The notes under the pieces: generated by a model
The model's input: the letters and a program-made list of their open reading frames with translations, nothing else
The model's database searches: none
Told to the model about the DNA's origin: nothing
In this document: positions 1-8,232 of the stretch, piece by piece
Layout of the letters: each line of letters opens with the position of its first letter
How positions within the stretch are numbered: position 1 is the stretch's first letter
Assembly (NCBI GenBank): GCA_963629395.1
Contig: CAVGIV010000002.1
Span: forward strand, 1 to 64,000
Length of the DNA stretch: 64,000 nucleotides
Direction of reading: 5' to 3'
From: CAG-791 sp963629395
GTDB lineage: Bacteria; Bacillota; Clostridia; Lachnospirales; Lachnospiraceae
Translations under genes and position numbers: made by a program

Positions 1-76
1 CGAAGCGCCTCTGGCCAGCCACATCGAGGATTTGCGATAGCAAATTCGAGATGGGCGCTGAATAGTCACTATTCCC
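1..76 (+). repeat. Dispersed 3'-end element, copy A (inverted, possibly cut by window edge)
   Basis: Read on the minus strand this stretch carries ACTATTCAG followed by CGCCCATCTCGAATTTG, closely matching copy B at 4437-4530 (CCCCCATCTCGAATTTG). It holds a small hairpin (ATTTGC/GCAAAT) and an ATGTGGC box that is also seen in copies at 28111 and 37821. It abuts the stop codon of the MBOAT gene, in keeping with the other copies, which lie just 3' of minus-strand genes. The left boundary may be outside the window. Confidence 0.55.
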
Positions 77-1669
77 CTAGAAGTTTGCGTACATAAAGCC
101 GCCGGCTGTCTCCGTGAACATAAACGATATGGCGACCATCAGCATCAGAGCCGCCAGGAGCATCGCCCGCAGCGGAAACGGCTTTTTCTGAAACTGCACA
201 TAGGCATCGGTTCCCCGCTCTCTTTGCAGACTTACCATCAGGATAACTGCAATGCCGGCAGCCGCAAGCGCATAGTCTCCTGCGATATTAAACAATGACG
301 ACCTTCCAAGGATCCGACTCTGAAATCCGTTCCAAAGGGCTGCCGGCTGAAAACGGCAAACGGTCGCCGCCAGAGCCTGCATACAGTCTCCGACATCGGT
401 AATACGGTCAAAGTACCAGCCGATATTCACGATGATAAAGGTCCGTACAATACGAAACCAGTGAATCCCCCGGGAGTCCGTATTCCAATGCAGCCGTGAG
501 GCAACTTCCTTCCAGAAAGGTTCCGTAAGATCGGAAAGTGCAATCACAAGTCCGTTGTATAACCCCCAGAGAACATAGTGAAGGTACGGACCATGCCAAA
601 TGCCTACCACCAGGAAAACAACCAGATTCGCAATTCCTGCAGGAAGAACCCGTCCCAGATGCCGGCCGCTTTTCCCGAATCTGGTCATGCACCATTTCCC
701 AAGCCGCTGCATGGGCTTTAGCAGTGCAAACGGATAAAACAGGTAGTCTCGCATCCATGCGCCAAGGGATATGTGCCAACGCCGCCAGAAATCCCCCAGT
801 GACGTCGAAAAATACGGCTGACGAAAATTGCATGCCAGCTCCACACCGAACAGAGCCGATACGCCGGTGATGATGTCGATGCCGCCGGAAAAGTCCGCGT
901 ATTGCTGCGCGGAATACAAAAGAATTGAAAAAAGGATCAGACTTCCCGGAAGATCTCCAAGTCCCCCGCCATCCAGAACCGAAGCGATGCTGCCGGAGAG
1001 CATATCTGCAACGGCATACTTTTTCATAAGGCCAAACAGAATCAGAAGAAGAGCCCGCTTGCAACCATCAGCGTCAAAGCGGTGCTGTGCAAACAGTTCC
1101 CTTCGCAGACGATCATAGCGGCCGATAGGGCCCTGAAGAAGCTGGGGGAACCAGGAAACGAACAGCAAAAAGCGAAGGAAGCTTTGCTCGGCTTCATATT
1201 TGCCGTTGTAGACATCAATCAGATAGGAAACAGACTGAAATGTGTAAAACGAAATGCCAAGAGGCAGCAGGAGGCCTCGATTTCCGGGCAAGAGCACAGC
1301 AAAATACTTCAGCCATGCCAATATGCCGAAATTAAGAAACAGCACTGCCGCAAGAATGATGCGCTTCTTCAGTCGGAGCTGGCTTCGGCATTTTTTTAGC
1401 TGCGTGCGGTCCGCAAAGCCGTTTTTTTTGCGTTTGGCAAAATCTGCGTCCAAAAAGGAAAAAAGCCTGCCTCCTCCATAGACGCTGGCTGCCGTTGTTA
1501 CAAGGAGCACCAATGTCCATCCGGAGGAAGAGGCATAGAAAACAAGACTCGCCGCCAGCAGAATTCCCCACTGAAAAGAAGCCGCCGCGGGGATCAGCCG
1601 CGGCAGCAGGTAATAAACAGCAAGTCCTATTGCAATAAAGAGAAAGTACTGTAATGAGAACAAATCCAT
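77..1669 (-). CDS. MBOAT-family O-acyltransferase (AlgI/DltB-like), locus 1
   Basis: About 530-residue polytopic membrane protein. MBOAT hallmarks are visible: a DFSGG segment near residue 260, the FWRRWHISLGAWMRDYLFYP block near 294-313, and the GIWHG motif near 356-360 whose His is the catalytic residue in AlgI and DltB. The family moves acyl (usually acetyl) groups across the membrane onto extracellular glycans. I place the start at the MDLFSLQYF methionine, because the first membrane segment begins there; an upstream in-frame methionine adds 26 residues unlike the family. No SGNH partner is adjacent in the window, unlike the MBOAT at 48128. The acceptor, presumably a surface polysaccharide, is inferred from context. 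Confidence 0.88.
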   Translation of the reverse strand: MDLFSLQYFLFIAIGLAVYYLLPRLIPAAASFQWGILLAASLVFYASSSGWTLVLLVTTAASVYGGGRLFSFLDADFAKRKKNGFADRTQLKKCRSQLRLKKRIILAAVLFLNFGILAWLKYFAVLLPGNRGLLLPLGISFYTFQSVSYLIDVYNGKYEAEQSFLRFLLFVSWFPQLLQGPIGRYDRLRRELFAQHRFDADGCKRALLLILFGLMKKYAVADMLSGSIASVLDGGGLGDLPGSLILFSILLYSAQQYADFSGGIDIITGVSALFGVELACNFRQPYFSTSLGDFWRRWHISLGAWMRDYLFYPFALLKPMQRLGKWCMTRFGKSGRHLGRVLPAGIANLVVFLVVGIWHGPYLHYVLWGLYNGLVIALSDLTEPFWKEVASRLHWNTDSRGIHWFRIVRTFIIVNIGWYFDRITDVGDCMQALAATVCRFQPAALWNGFQSRILGRSSLFNIAGDYALAAAGIAVILMVSLQRERGTDAYVQFQKKPFPLRAMLLAALMLMVAISFMFTETAGGFMYANF

Positions 1670-1774
1670 GATGTATGTACTCAATGTGCAGCGCCGCATA
1701 CGCCTGCCGATTTCAATCTGAGGCTTGCCTGCAAGCAAATGGCTCACATTGAAATGTGACAGGTGCTGAACCCG

Positions 1775-2059
1775 CTACGTCAGAAAGAAATCCGGATCCT
1801 CCTCAACAATCTCGATTTCAAGATAGTCAAAAGGAATCTCCTCCACAAAACTGTCCTGCGTAAATCTGCATTTGGCACGCTGCCGGAAATCCCGAATATT
1901 CTGATCCAGCCAGATTGGCTCTGCAAGATCAAAGGCTCCGCACGCAGCTGTCAGCGCATGCAGCACCTTATGCGTGCGCGTATCCTCACTCGGATCCTCT
2001 ATCGTCATCTCCTGAATCAAATGACCCTCGTGCCACTTTTTGGCCCACAATCGGAACAT
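1775..2059 (-). CDS. Small conserved clostridial protein of unknown function
   Basis: 94 residues, soluble, acidic toward the C-terminus, without signal peptide or membrane segment. It opens MFRLWAKKWHEGHLI and contains DDTRTHKV-like text (SEDTRTHKVLHAL) and an FDYLEIEIVEED-like end, a pattern I recognise as a short protein common in Lachnospiraceae but with no assigned role. It sits between galE and the MBOAT gene on the same strand with gaps of about 90-105 bp. Its codon use looks like its neighbours and there is no competing reading frame of known type, so I take it as real. I propose no function. Confidence 0.7.
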   Translation of the reverse strand: MFRLWAKKWHEGHLIQEMTIEDPSEDTRTHKVLHALTAACGAFDLAEPIWLDQNIRDFRQRAKCRFTQDSFVEEIPFDYLEIEIVEEDPDFFLT

Positions 2060-2145
2060 AGCTGCAATCCCTCACCTCGTGCATTGTTTAAAAGGTATCT
2101 ACTCCGCAGTGCCAGCTTCCGGTAGGACAAACGCAGGCGAGCAGA

Positions 2146-3162
2146 CTACTCGCCATAGCCGTTCGGATTCTGGCTCTGCCATCTCCAGGAATCCTCGCAC
2201 ATCTCGCGGATTCCGTTCTGCGCTTCCCAGCCAAGCTCCTCCCTGGCCTTTGCAGCCGAACAGTAGCAGGTTGCAATATCACCGGCACGTCTCCCGTCGA
2301 TGACATAGGGAACCTTCTTGCCGGTCGCTTCCTCAAAGTTCTTTACAAGGTCCAGAACGCTGTAGCCAACTCCGGTCCCCAGGTTGTAAATTGAAAGGCC
2401 GGATCCGGGTGCCAGCTTCTTCAGGGCGCAGACATGCCCCTTTGCAAGGTCAACCACATGGATGTAATCACGAACTCCGGTACCGTCCGGTGTGTTGTAA
2501 TCATTTCCGTAGACATGGAGCTTTTCCAGCTTGCCGACTGCAACCTGCGTAATATACGGCATCAGATTGTTCGGTATGCCATTGGGATTCTCACCCATGG
2601 TGCCGGATTTGTGCGCGCCGATCGGATTAAAATAGCGCAGAAGAATCACATTCCACGTCGGATCCGCAAACTGAATATCCCGCAGAATCTGCTCCAGCAT
2701 CGATTTGGTCCAGCCATACGGATTGGTGCACTGTCCCTTCGGGCACTCCTCCGTAATCGGTACAAAGGCCGGATCTCCGTAAACCGTAGCCGATGAGGAG
2801 AAGATAATGTTCTTGCAGCCATTCCGGCGCATAACATCCACCAGCGTAAGCGTACCCGTGATGTTATTGTCATAGTACTCCCAGGGCTTGCGGACCGATT
2901 CCCCCACAGCCTTCAGTCCGGCAAAATGAATGACGGCCTCCGGCTTTTCTGTTTCAAATACGTGCTGCAGACCCTCGCGGTCCCGAATGTCGATCTTGTA
3001 GAAGGGAACCTTCTTGCCGGTGATGGCTTCGATACGCCCCAGCACCTTTTCGCTTGCATTGTAAAGATTATCCAGAATCACCGGCTCATGCCCTGCATTT
3101 TGCAGCTCAACCACCGTATGACTTCCAATGAAACCGGCACCGCCTGTTACCAAGATCTTCAT
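2146..3162 (-). CDS. galE: UDP-glucose 4-epimerase
   Basis: 338-residue short-chain dehydrogenase that interconverts UDP-glucose and UDP-galactose, supplying precursor to glycan synthesis. The NAD-binding GGAGFIG motif is at residues 7-13, a SSSATVYG block around 123-129, and the catalytic pair Y149/K153 (YGWTK). Length matches classical GalE. The start at MKILVTGG is fixed by a GGGAGG ribosome site about 9 nt upstream; in-frame sequence further upstream overlaps trpS and is arginine/serine-rich noise. It follows trpS by 58 bp and may be co-transcribed with it. Confidence 0.95.
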   Translation of the reverse strand: MKILVTGGAGFIGSHTVVELQNAGHEPVILDNLYNASEKVLGRIEAITGKKVPFYKIDIRDREGLQHVFETEKPEAVIHFAGLKAVGESVRKPWEYYDNNITGTLTLVDVMRRNGCKNIIFSSSATVYGDPAFVPITEECPKGQCTNPYGWTKSMLEQILRDIQFADPTWNVILLRYFNPIGAHKSGTMGENPNGIPNNLMPYITQVAVGKLEKLHVYGNDYNTPDGTGVRDYIHVVDLAKGHVCALKKLAPGSGLSIYNLGTGVGYSVLDLVKNFEEATGKKVPYVIDGRRAGDIATCYCSAAKAREELGWEAQNGIREMCEDSWRWQSQNPNGYGE

Positions 3163-3220
3163 CTGTGTTTCCTCCCGGAATTCTTCCTGCTTACTCTGCG
3201 CTTTATTCCTGCATAAGGAT

Positions 3221-4381
3221 TTACTGCTTTTGCTTTTTATTGGCTTCACGGCTGCGCTGCTTTCTGGCCTCCTGCTGCTCGCGCACCTTCGCCGCCTCGT
3301 CAAATTCCTTTTGCTGCTGCAGGATCAGCTCCTTGTCATCAAAGTAATTGATCCGCATAGCATCCTTCACCTCATGAAGAGTTTGGGCTGCCTTCTCTTC
3401 CGCCTTTTCTGTCCCCTTTTTCAGGACTTCATAGACATAATCGATGTTCTTCTCATAGTCACGGCGCCGCAGACGGATCGGTTCCAGCGTCGTCTGCAGT
3501 ACATTGTTCAGGAATTTCTTAACCTTTACATCCCCAAGGCCGCCGCGCCGGTAATGGTCCTTCAGCTCATCCAGGCCGGCATATTCCGGCAGAAACTCTT
3601 CAAAATGCTCCGGTCTGGCGAATGCATCCAGATAAATGAACACCGTGTTCCCCTCGATCTTTCCGGGATCCTCGATGCGAAGATGATCCGGATCCGTGAA
3701 CATGCTCATAACCTTCTTCTTAATGTCCTCCGGCTCCTCTGAAAGGTAAATGCAGTTGCCAAGGGATTTGCTCATCTTCTCCTTGCCGTCGGTTCCGGGA
3801 AGACGCATGGATGCCTGGTTCTCCGGCAGCAGAATCTCCGGCTCCACTAAGACGTCGCACTGATAGGTATGATTAAAGCTGCGAACGATCTCTCTTGTCT
3901 GCTCGATCATCGGCTCCTGGTCCTCTCCAGCGGGAACCGTATTGGCCTTGAAAGCAGTGATGTCCGCTGCCTGCGAAATCGGGTACGTGAAAAATCCGAC
4001 CGGAATGCTGCTGCCGAATCCGCGCATCCCAAGCTCAGCCTTCACCGTCGGATTTCTCTGCAGTCTGGCTACTGTAACCAGATTCGCATAGTAGAAGGTC
4101 AGCTCCGTCAGCTCCGGAATGGCAGACTGGATGAGAATCGTCGTTTTCTCCGGGTCAATTCCCGCCGAAAGATAATCCAGTGCCACATTGATGATATTCT
4201 GCCGAACCTTCTCCGGATTATCCGCATTGTCCGTCAGTGCCTGTGCATCCGCAATCATGATATTGATTTCATCAAAATCTCCGCGGCTTTGCAGTTCCAC
4301 TCTCCGCCGAAGGGATCCCACATAGTGGCCAATATGAAGGCGGCCTGTCGGACGGTCGCCGGTCAGTATAATTTTGCTCAT
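3221..4381 (-). CDS. trpS: Tryptophanyl-tRNA synthetase
   Basis: 386-residue class I aminoacyl-tRNA synthetase charging tRNA-Trp. The HIGH-type motif appears as HIGH at residues 16-19 (after GDRPTGRL), and KMSKS at 202-206. GEDQ near 152-155 is typical of TrpRS. It is some 50 residues longer than the usual bacterial enzyme owing to a highly charged Gln/Lys/Arg-rich tail after about residue 350, predicted helical. An AAAGGAAG ribosome site precedes the ATG. No T-box (AGGGTGGNACCGCG) is visible in the short leader. Its position directly after the glycan operon is probably coincidental. Confidence 0.95.
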   Translation of the reverse strand: MSKIILTGDRPTGRLHIGHYVGSLRRRVELQSRGDFDEINIMIADAQALTDNADNPEKVRQNIINVALDYLSAGIDPEKTTILIQSAIPELTELTFYYANLVTVARLQRNPTVKAELGMRGFGSSIPVGFFTYPISQAADITAFKANTVPAGEDQEPMIEQTREIVRSFNHTYQCDVLVEPEILLPENQASMRLPGTDGKEKMSKSLGNCIYLSEEPEDIKKKVMSMFTDPDHLRIEDPGKIEGNTVFIYLDAFARPEHFEEFLPEYAGLDELKDHYRRGGLGDVKVKKFLNNVLQTTLEPIRLRRRDYEKNIDYVYEVLKKGTEKAEEKAAQTLHEVKDAMRINYFDDKELILQQQKEFDEAAKVREQQEARKQRSREANKKQKQ

Positions 4382-4436
4382 GTCTTCCTTTCTGTGCTGC
4401 TGCGCAGCCTCCCGTTTGCCGGGTTCTGGATAAAAT

Positions 4437-4530
4437 AACTATTCAGCCCCCATCTCGAATTTGATACTCGAAAATGCCCAATGGCATTTTCCCTGATCTT
4501 AGAGTGATTGTCCTCAGGCGCTGAACAGAC
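4437..4530 (+). repeat. Dispersed 3'-end element, copy B, with terminal inverted repeats
   Basis: About 94 bp bounded by ACTATTCAGCCCC on the left and GGCGCTGAACAG on the right, which is the near reverse complement of the copy A end (CTATTCAGCGCC). Inside are hairpins AAAATGCC-caat-GGCATTTT and TTCGAG-like arms. It lies between the 3' end of the GT11 gene and trpS, so it ends the glycan operon; the AT-ending hairpin could also act as a terminator for minus-strand transcripts. Confidence 0.6.
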
Positions 4531-4558
4531 GAAAATATTGTAGCAGAAGATGCGGCCG

Positions 4559-5509
4559 CTATACAATCGATCCGTCCAGATCCACCATTGTCCAGCCCTT
4601 CCAGTAATCCCGCATCGCCTCCGGTTCCGGAATCTGATTGTTCCTGTGCCGCAGCGGACGCACCAGAATCTTGGGCTCTCTTGCATTCAGTCTCCCGCCC
4701 CAGAAGGAAAAGGTGGAATTCGCCGCAATTACACCGTTGCAGTGTGTCATCAGCTGCATGTCCAGAAGATTGTCTTCCTCCTCATTCCAGTCGCAGACAG
4801 TTACCGGCTCGCCGTAATTGCCGAAGTGGCAGGCCCTGGCAAAGGCAGGATCGTCCGAAAAAATATAAAAGTGGATATGACGGCCGCTCCCCATGGCATC
4901 CACGGCCCGTTCCACGAAATCCACCGCCGCTTCATAGTATTGCTCCGTGCAGATGCCGCCCAGCAGCGCTTCATTCGCCTCATCCAGGTAATCCCCGCGC
5001 CGAAGATGCACGGCGCAGGAGAAGGTGTAGGCATCCTCCATTTCCTGGATGGCTGCCCGGTTTTTATCATTTACCTGCGGGATGACACTCTTCGGGAACA
5101 CAAAAACCTTGCGCAGCTCATCCAGAATATCTTCATAATATTTTGTGCAGGCAAAATATCCATCCAGGTAGGCATCCTCCAGATCAAAGATTTCCGGATG
5201 ATACATCCGGCTCTCTGTAAAGCGCTTGCCGGCTGCCTTTCCGCCAATATGGAGTCTTCGTGCCGCCTTTCCCCAGACCGAATCGCTTCCTGTCAGCTGC
5301 GCCTTCTCCTGACTGGTGCACTCCTCAAAGGGAAGTCCGCGAAACCGCAGCAGCTCGCAGCTCCTCGGTGCCAGCATGTTCTGCTGATTCTCCTCATCAA
5401 ACCAGGAAAGATCCAGCTTGGCCTCCTTGCCAATGCTTCGGAGCTTGCAGTACAGTGCGTACTGCTGCATCTGATTGCCCAGACCTCCCTTTATTTCTAC
5501 AATGATCAT
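4559..5509 (-). CDS. GT11 family glycosyltransferase (alpha-1,2-fucosyltransferase-like)
   Basis: 316 residues with the GT11 signature set: GGLGNQMQQYA at residues 8-18, HLRRGDY at 168-174 (HxRRGD nucleotide-sugar site) and ANSTFSFWGG at 263-272. Characterised members transfer L-fucose from GDP-fucose in alpha-1,2 linkage to galactose; the precise donor and acceptor here are not shown. I start at MIIVEIKGG, whose ATG overlaps the stop of the upstream hydrolase gene in an ATGA, indicating translational coupling. It is the last gene of glycan locus 1. No GDP-fucose synthesis genes (gmd, fcl) are in the window. Confidence 0.88.
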   Translation of the reverse strand: MIIVEIKGGLGNQMQQYALYCKLRSIGKEAKLDLSWFDEENQQNMLAPRSCELLRFRGLPFEECTSQEKAQLTGSDSVWGKAARRLHIGGKAAGKRFTESRMYHPEIFDLEDAYLDGYFACTKYYEDILDELRKVFVFPKSVIPQVNDKNRAAIQEMEDAYTFSCAVHLRRGDYLDEANEALLGGICTEQYYEAAVDFVERAVDAMGSGRHIHFYIFSDDPAFARACHFGNYGEPVTVCDWNEEEDNLLDMQLMTHCNGVIAANSTFSFWGGRLNAREPKILVRPLRHRNNQIPEPEAMRDYWKGWTMVDLDGSIV

Positions 5510-6657
5510 ACGAATTCCCCCGCATTTTGAGTTTCCTTTGCATATGCGGCAAGAAAGGCCAGCGCCGCTCCCTGTCCCCACGCATTGCAGCCGTATTGCT
5601 GCCGGTACTGGGCAAAATCAATGCATTCTGCCGATGAATGCTGTACGCGGCCATTTTCATCCACATAACCAAGGAGAGAAACAGCTGCACGGCCGACCAT
5701 CTCCCTGGCGTCCTTCGTAAGGACATTCTGTCCTGCCGCCGATATCGCAGCCTTGCCGTCTTTCGCCGCGCATTCTCTCGGAAGAAACCCGCCTCTTAAA
5801 AGACTGTAGTAGATCATTCCGCTGGCAGATGTATCCACGGGTCCCTTCCGGCAGTCCAGCTGCCAGGAGAACAGGCCATCGCTGCGCCTGCGTCTCAAAA
5901 CCTCCCAGTAAAGCCTCTCCCATACCGGATCCTGCCCCACCTGCGATGCTGCGCCTTCGCGCCGCTCCTGTGCACTGATTCCCAGAAGAAGCCATCCGAC
6001 GGCTCTTCCCCAACCGATGATCCCCTGGCAAAGGCCGGACTCCACATCATATCCGTGATACGGCAGTCCCGATGCTTCATCGATTCCATACCGGGCAAAG
6101 TTATCAAGCTCCCGCTTCGCCAGATCGCCTTGTCCCTCCTCTGCATAGAACATAGCCGTCTGCCCGGCTCCGTCTGCATAGATCCAGGAATTGCTGCTCC
6201 TTTGGCCATACACTATCGATCCCGCAGCATCTCTTCGGCAGTTCTCCAGATACTGATGAATCCGTTGTGCGCCTTCCTTCCAGCACGGCTCCCCGGTCTC
6301 TTGGTACAGCCGTTCCAGGACAACTCCCGTCAGCGCATCGTCCGGATTCTTCACCGGCATACCGGCAGCCTTCCATTCGCTAAGGTAATCGGCCGCCTCC
6401 CTGGTGTGACCCGCTTCCATCAGTCCCAGCAGTAAAAGCCCTGCCGGCCAGAAGATCCTGTCATCACAGGACGCGCCTCTTCCAAGTGCGTGCCTGACAA
6501 GGCCCTTCAGCTGTTTGGAAAGCGCTGGACGTCTCAGCGCATGCAGCTGCCTCGCCGCCTCCTGTGCCATTTTCTCAATGCAGTCCGGCAGTTTCTCCTG
6601 CGTCCATATGCAGTTTTTCATGTCTCCTGTTGTCTCCGGATTGGCAGATGGATCCAT
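5506..6657 (-). CDS. Glycoside hydrolase family 88/105-like protein (unsaturated uronyl hydrolase)
   Basis: 383 residues with an (alpha/alpha)6-barrel pattern: YADGAGQTAMFY, ASGLPYHGYDVESG and GWGRAVGWLLLG resemble the active-site strips of GH105/GH88, which remove 4,5-unsaturated uronic acids from lyase-cleaved polysaccharides. There is no signal peptide, so the protein should be cytosolic. The start ATG has AAGGGGA 5 nt upstream; MKNCIW at residue 13 is an alternative. It lies inside the glycan operon between the flippase and a GT11, unusual for a catabolic enzyme. It could act on a biosynthetic intermediate or reimported fragments; which family (88 or 105) is uncertain. Confidence 0.8.
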   Translation of the reverse strand: MDPSANPETTGDMKNCIWTQEKLPDCIEKMAQEAARQLHALRRPALSKQLKGLVRHALGRGASCDDRIFWPAGLLLLGLMEAGHTREAADYLSEWKAAGMPVKNPDDALTGVVLERLYQETGEPCWKEGAQRIHQYLENCRRDAAGSIVYGQRSSNSWIYADGAGQTAMFYAEEGQGDLAKRELDNFARYGIDEASGLPYHGYDVESGLCQGIIGWGRAVGWLLLGISAQERREGAASQVGQDPVWERLYWEVLRRRRSDGLFSWQLDCRKGPVDTSASGMIYYSLLRGGFLPRECAAKDGKAAISAAGQNVLTKDAREMVGRAAVSLLGYVDENGRVQHSSAECIDFAQYRQQYGCNAWGQGAALAFLAAYAKETQNAGEFV

Positions 6658-6683
6658 ATTTTCCCCTTATCTATTACTGTAAG

Positions 6684-8228
6684 CTACCGTTTTCCAAGTT
6701 TCTGTGAAGCCAGCTGCTTCAGGTACCGGAATTCCTCCGATCTGCCGAATAATCCAAAGAAAACGCCATTAAATACCACGGTAATGATCACCGCCATCAC
6801 CAGGAACTTTGCAATGCTGATGTTCACCAGCATTCGGTCACCCAACAGTCCAAGCCCCAGACACAGGGCGGCAACGGTGCCTGCATATCGCAGCGTTTCC
6901 GCAAAATAGCCTGCGCAGGACCGGTCAAAGCAGACGCGATAGATAATGACCGGTTTGGTCACATTGGCAATCAGACCCGAAATCACTGTTCCGACATAGA
7001 TACCGGCAAGCCCGATTTCCTGCACCAGCCAGATTGACAGCACCAGATTTACCGCCCCCTGAATGAGTGCCAGGTATTTGTCCTGCTCGAACACCCCGGC
7101 CGCCGTCTTGTAATTGGATAAGACGATACGGTCTCCCTTGAAATACAAATCCATCAGAATCAGCGCAACCGCTGCCTCCGGCAACACCCAGCTTTCTCCC
7201 AGCCACAGCCTGATAAGCGGCGTCAAAAGGACAAAAAAGCCCGTCACGGCAAAGCCGTACACCCAGCTGGCAAAGAACCGATACACCTTGAACAGCTCAT
7301 ACTGACGCTGCTTGGTCTCCGTGGCAATCAGGTTACCGAAGCCGGAAATCACGGAATTAAAAATGATGTTGACGAAATTCGTCACTGCATTGATAACCAG
7401 ATTGTAATTATCCACCATTCCGGACATCGCGACCGCAATGAAGGACGAAATAATCAGCGAATCCGTCTGAAGCCGCGCGACATCCCCCACCTTATGCAGC
7501 ACCAGCGCCTTTGTCTTGCGCCATACCTCGCCGGATTCCTCCTTGGAAAGCGGTGTCACGTTTTTATCCCGCAGATACGGATACCGGCGATTCAGATACC
7601 AGGATACGAATACCTTCTGCGCCAGCTGCACGAACATGTCCGTCAGAAGATACCAGAGAAAATTGCCCGTCAGTATGATCACCGCCACCTGCAGGAGCGA
7701 AACGATGATCTTCGTAACGGTATTGATATTCGTCTGGATGTAGTTGCACTGCTCCGCATTGCAGAGGCTGTACTTGTAGGAGACAAAATACGTGCTGACG
7801 GTATTGAACAGAAAGATCAGGTAGTACCCTGTCATTTCCCCCGTCGTGATCGCTCCCGGGTCCTTGATCAGATATTTAAGGAACGGTGCGATGGAAAGAC
7901 CGATGCCCGCCACCACCAGCGCGATGACCGTATAGGCCTTCCGGTACATCTGCATATACGACTTGATCTTCTCGGTATCGCCCTGTGCCACCGGCCGGTA
8001 CAGAGCAAAATTCAACGCCGTTCCAATACCCAGCTCGGCCATGGAAAGGATGGATAGGATATTCGTATAGAGCGAATTAACGCCCAGCAGCTCCTCGGAC
8101 AGGTGACGGATAAAAATGGTCCGCAGCACAAAGGACATCAGTGCCGTTGCTGCCTGTCCCACATATCCAAAAGCAATATTCCGCTCCGCCAGGCGAACCC
8201 TTCCGGATGTCTTTTTCTGATTTCCCAT
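6684..8228 (-). CDS. Wzx-like polysaccharide flippase (PST/MATE fold)
   Basis: 514-residue protein with about 12-14 hydrophobic segments, opening NIAFGYVGQAATALMSFVLR, which matches the polysaccharide transporter (PST) group of the MVF/MATE superfamily. Members flip undecaprenyl-diphosphate-linked oligosaccharide repeat units to the outer face of the membrane. Its place in an operon with a polymerase and an initiating phosphoglycosyl transferase supports a Wzx role in a Wzx/Wzy pathway. It begins 4 bp after the stop of the pyruvyl transferase gene. Confidence 0.9.
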   Translation of the reverse strand: MGNQKKTSGRVRLAERNIAFGYVGQAATALMSFVLRTIFIRHLSEELLGVNSLYTNILSILSMAELGIGTALNFALYRPVAQGDTEKIKSYMQMYRKAYTVIALVVAGIGLSIAPFLKYLIKDPGAITTGEMTGYYLIFLFNTVSTYFVSYKYSLCNAEQCNYIQTNINTVTKIIVSLLQVAVIILTGNFLWYLLTDMFVQLAQKVFVSWYLNRRYPYLRDKNVTPLSKEESGEVWRKTKALVLHKVGDVARLQTDSLIISSFIAVAMSGMVDNYNLVINAVTNFVNIIFNSVISGFGNLIATETKQRQYELFKVYRFFASWVYGFAVTGFFVLLTPLIRLWLGESWVLPEAAVALILMDLYFKGDRIVLSNYKTAAGVFEQDKYLALIQGAVNLVLSIWLVQEIGLAGIYVGTVISGLIANVTKPVIIYRVCFDRSCAGYFAETLRYAGTVAALCLGLGLLGDRMLVNISIAKFLVMAVIITVVFNGVFFGLFGRSEEFRYLKQLASQKLGKR

Positions 8229-8232
8229 CCTC

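Noticed and set aside
4382..4436. T-box leader for trpS
   Set aside because: No T-box sequence or specifier-loop arrangement is visible, and the space to the upstream element is too short.
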